Under the pieces are notes generated by a model. The model did not search any database. It had not been told where the DNA came from and saw only the letters and a list, made by a program, of their open reading frames with translations. A DNA stretch of 32,943 nucleotides from an uncultured Spirochaeta sp. (GTDB lineage: Bacteria; Spirochaetota; Spirochaetia; DTKZ01): contig CAKZQO010000123.1 of assembly GCA_937140905.1 (NCBI GenBank), positions 1 to 32,943 on the forward strand, written 5' to 3'. Shown here one piece after another: positions 32,592-32,943 of the stretch. Each line of letters opens with the position of its first letter. Within the stretch, counting starts at the first letter, position 1. The position numbers were made by a program, and so were the translations under genes.

Positions 32592-32943
32592 TAACGGGTT
32601 CCCCGAATCTCCCGTACCCGCTCGTGGAACAGGTCCACATGCCACTGGATATGCCGGAAGTAGTCCTGGATAAGGAACTGGAGAGTTTTCTTCTCTGAGT
32701 TCACCACCCAGGCGTGATCCAGGCTCTTGGGGTCCACGTTCTGGATCAGGTGTAGGAGGAACAGGTTGTACTGTCTCCAGAAGTCGATCAGGAACTGGTA
32801 GTCAAGGGAGTTCGCTTTGGAGACTTGTCTCCACCCTTCCGGATCGTACGGGGGAAAGGTCAGTTCCGCTACCAGTTGGAGACGAATAAACCGCTGATGG
32901 TTATTGGATGCCGAATCGATCAGGTGTCCAACCATCTCTTTTA
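32591..32943 (-). CDS. DinB-family protein, 3' part (cut by window edge)
   Basis: The C-terminal ~117 residues of a DinB/DUF-type four-helix-bundle protein. The frame stays open through the right edge (codons for K-E precede the ATG at 32935), and MVGHLIDSASNNHQRFIRLQ is the internal family motif usually found about 30-40 residues into the protein, so the true start lies outside. Histidines in GHLID, NNHQRF and IQWHVDLFHER are where this superfamily binds a metal. It overlaps the EamA start, so it belongs to the same operon. Thiol-transferase-like or stress functions are known for relatives; no specific function is assigned. Confidence 0.8.
   Translation of the reverse strand, partial: KEMVGHLIDSASNNHQRFIRLQLVAELTFPPYDPEGWRQVSKANSLDYQFLIDFWRQYNLFLLHLIQNVDPKSLDHAWVVNSEKKTLQFLIQDYFRHIQWHVDLFHERVREIRGTR

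Overview
The window looks like a gene-dense stretch of a chromosome from a diderm, lipoprotein-rich bacterium, most probably a spirochaete. The main hint is the sugar-binding protein, whose signal peptide ends FAGGSKEK, a style common in Spirochaeta/Treponema-type proteins. Relaxed lipobox signals and a TolC/RND export system (so an outer membrane) agree with this. The assignment is an inference and the species cannot be named. There is no rRNA, tRNA, CRISPR array or insertion sequence that I can see, and no gene-free stretch longer than 300 bases.

Layout. (1) 1-4334, minus strand: a spermidine/putrescine-type ABC importer (potA-potB-potC-potD, all overlapping or nearly so), followed by the start of a MalY/PatB-type PLP enzyme that overlaps the end of potD and runs off the left edge. 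A perfect 18-bp palindrome lies just upstream of potA. (2) 4441-5850: an AT-richer island with one AAA/DUF4143 ATPase that has its own promoter and an inverted repeat inside that promoter. (3) 5851-7454: a membrane-anchored N-acetylmuramoyl-L-alanine amidase and, divergently, a DUF454 (YbaN-like) membrane protein. (4) 7473-16734: an amino-sugar and cell-wall-sugar locus. A two-domain protein (NagB-like deaminase plus PIG-L/LmbE-like deacetylase) is divergent from an operon of sugar-binding protein, two permeases, AGE-family epimerase, MurQ etherase, RpiR-family regulator and BadF-family kinase (MurK-like). The two transcription units share a compact divergent promoter region with a strong palindrome. 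(5) 16625-30110, minus strand: an eight-gene operon with a TPR protein, a small lipoprotein, TolC-like protein, HlyD-like adaptor, two paralogous lipoproteins made of Ig-like (Big_5-type) domains, and two different RND pump subunits. The last RND gene overlaps the kinase gene tail to tail by 110 bp. (6) 30249-32943, minus strand: DinB-family protein (cut by the right edge), EamA transporter, GNAT acetyltransferase and an alpha/beta hydrolase.

How it fits together. The amino-sugar locus can be read as a salvage route: ABC import of MurNAc/GlcNAc-type sugars, phosphorylation by the BadF kinase, removal of the lactyl ether by MurQ, then deacetylation and deamination to fructose-6-phosphate by the two-domain protein, under RpiR control. 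No NagA and no ABC ATPase are present, so the PIG-L half may replace NagA, and an ATPase is probably borrowed from elsewhere. The amidase upstream could release sugar chains but is not shown to be co-regulated.

The most unusual unit is the RND operon. It holds a complete tripartite exporter with two non-identical pump subunits plus two multi-domain Ig-like lipoproteins between the adaptor and the pumps, which are not standard parts of such exporters. It is the best candidate here for an undescribed system.
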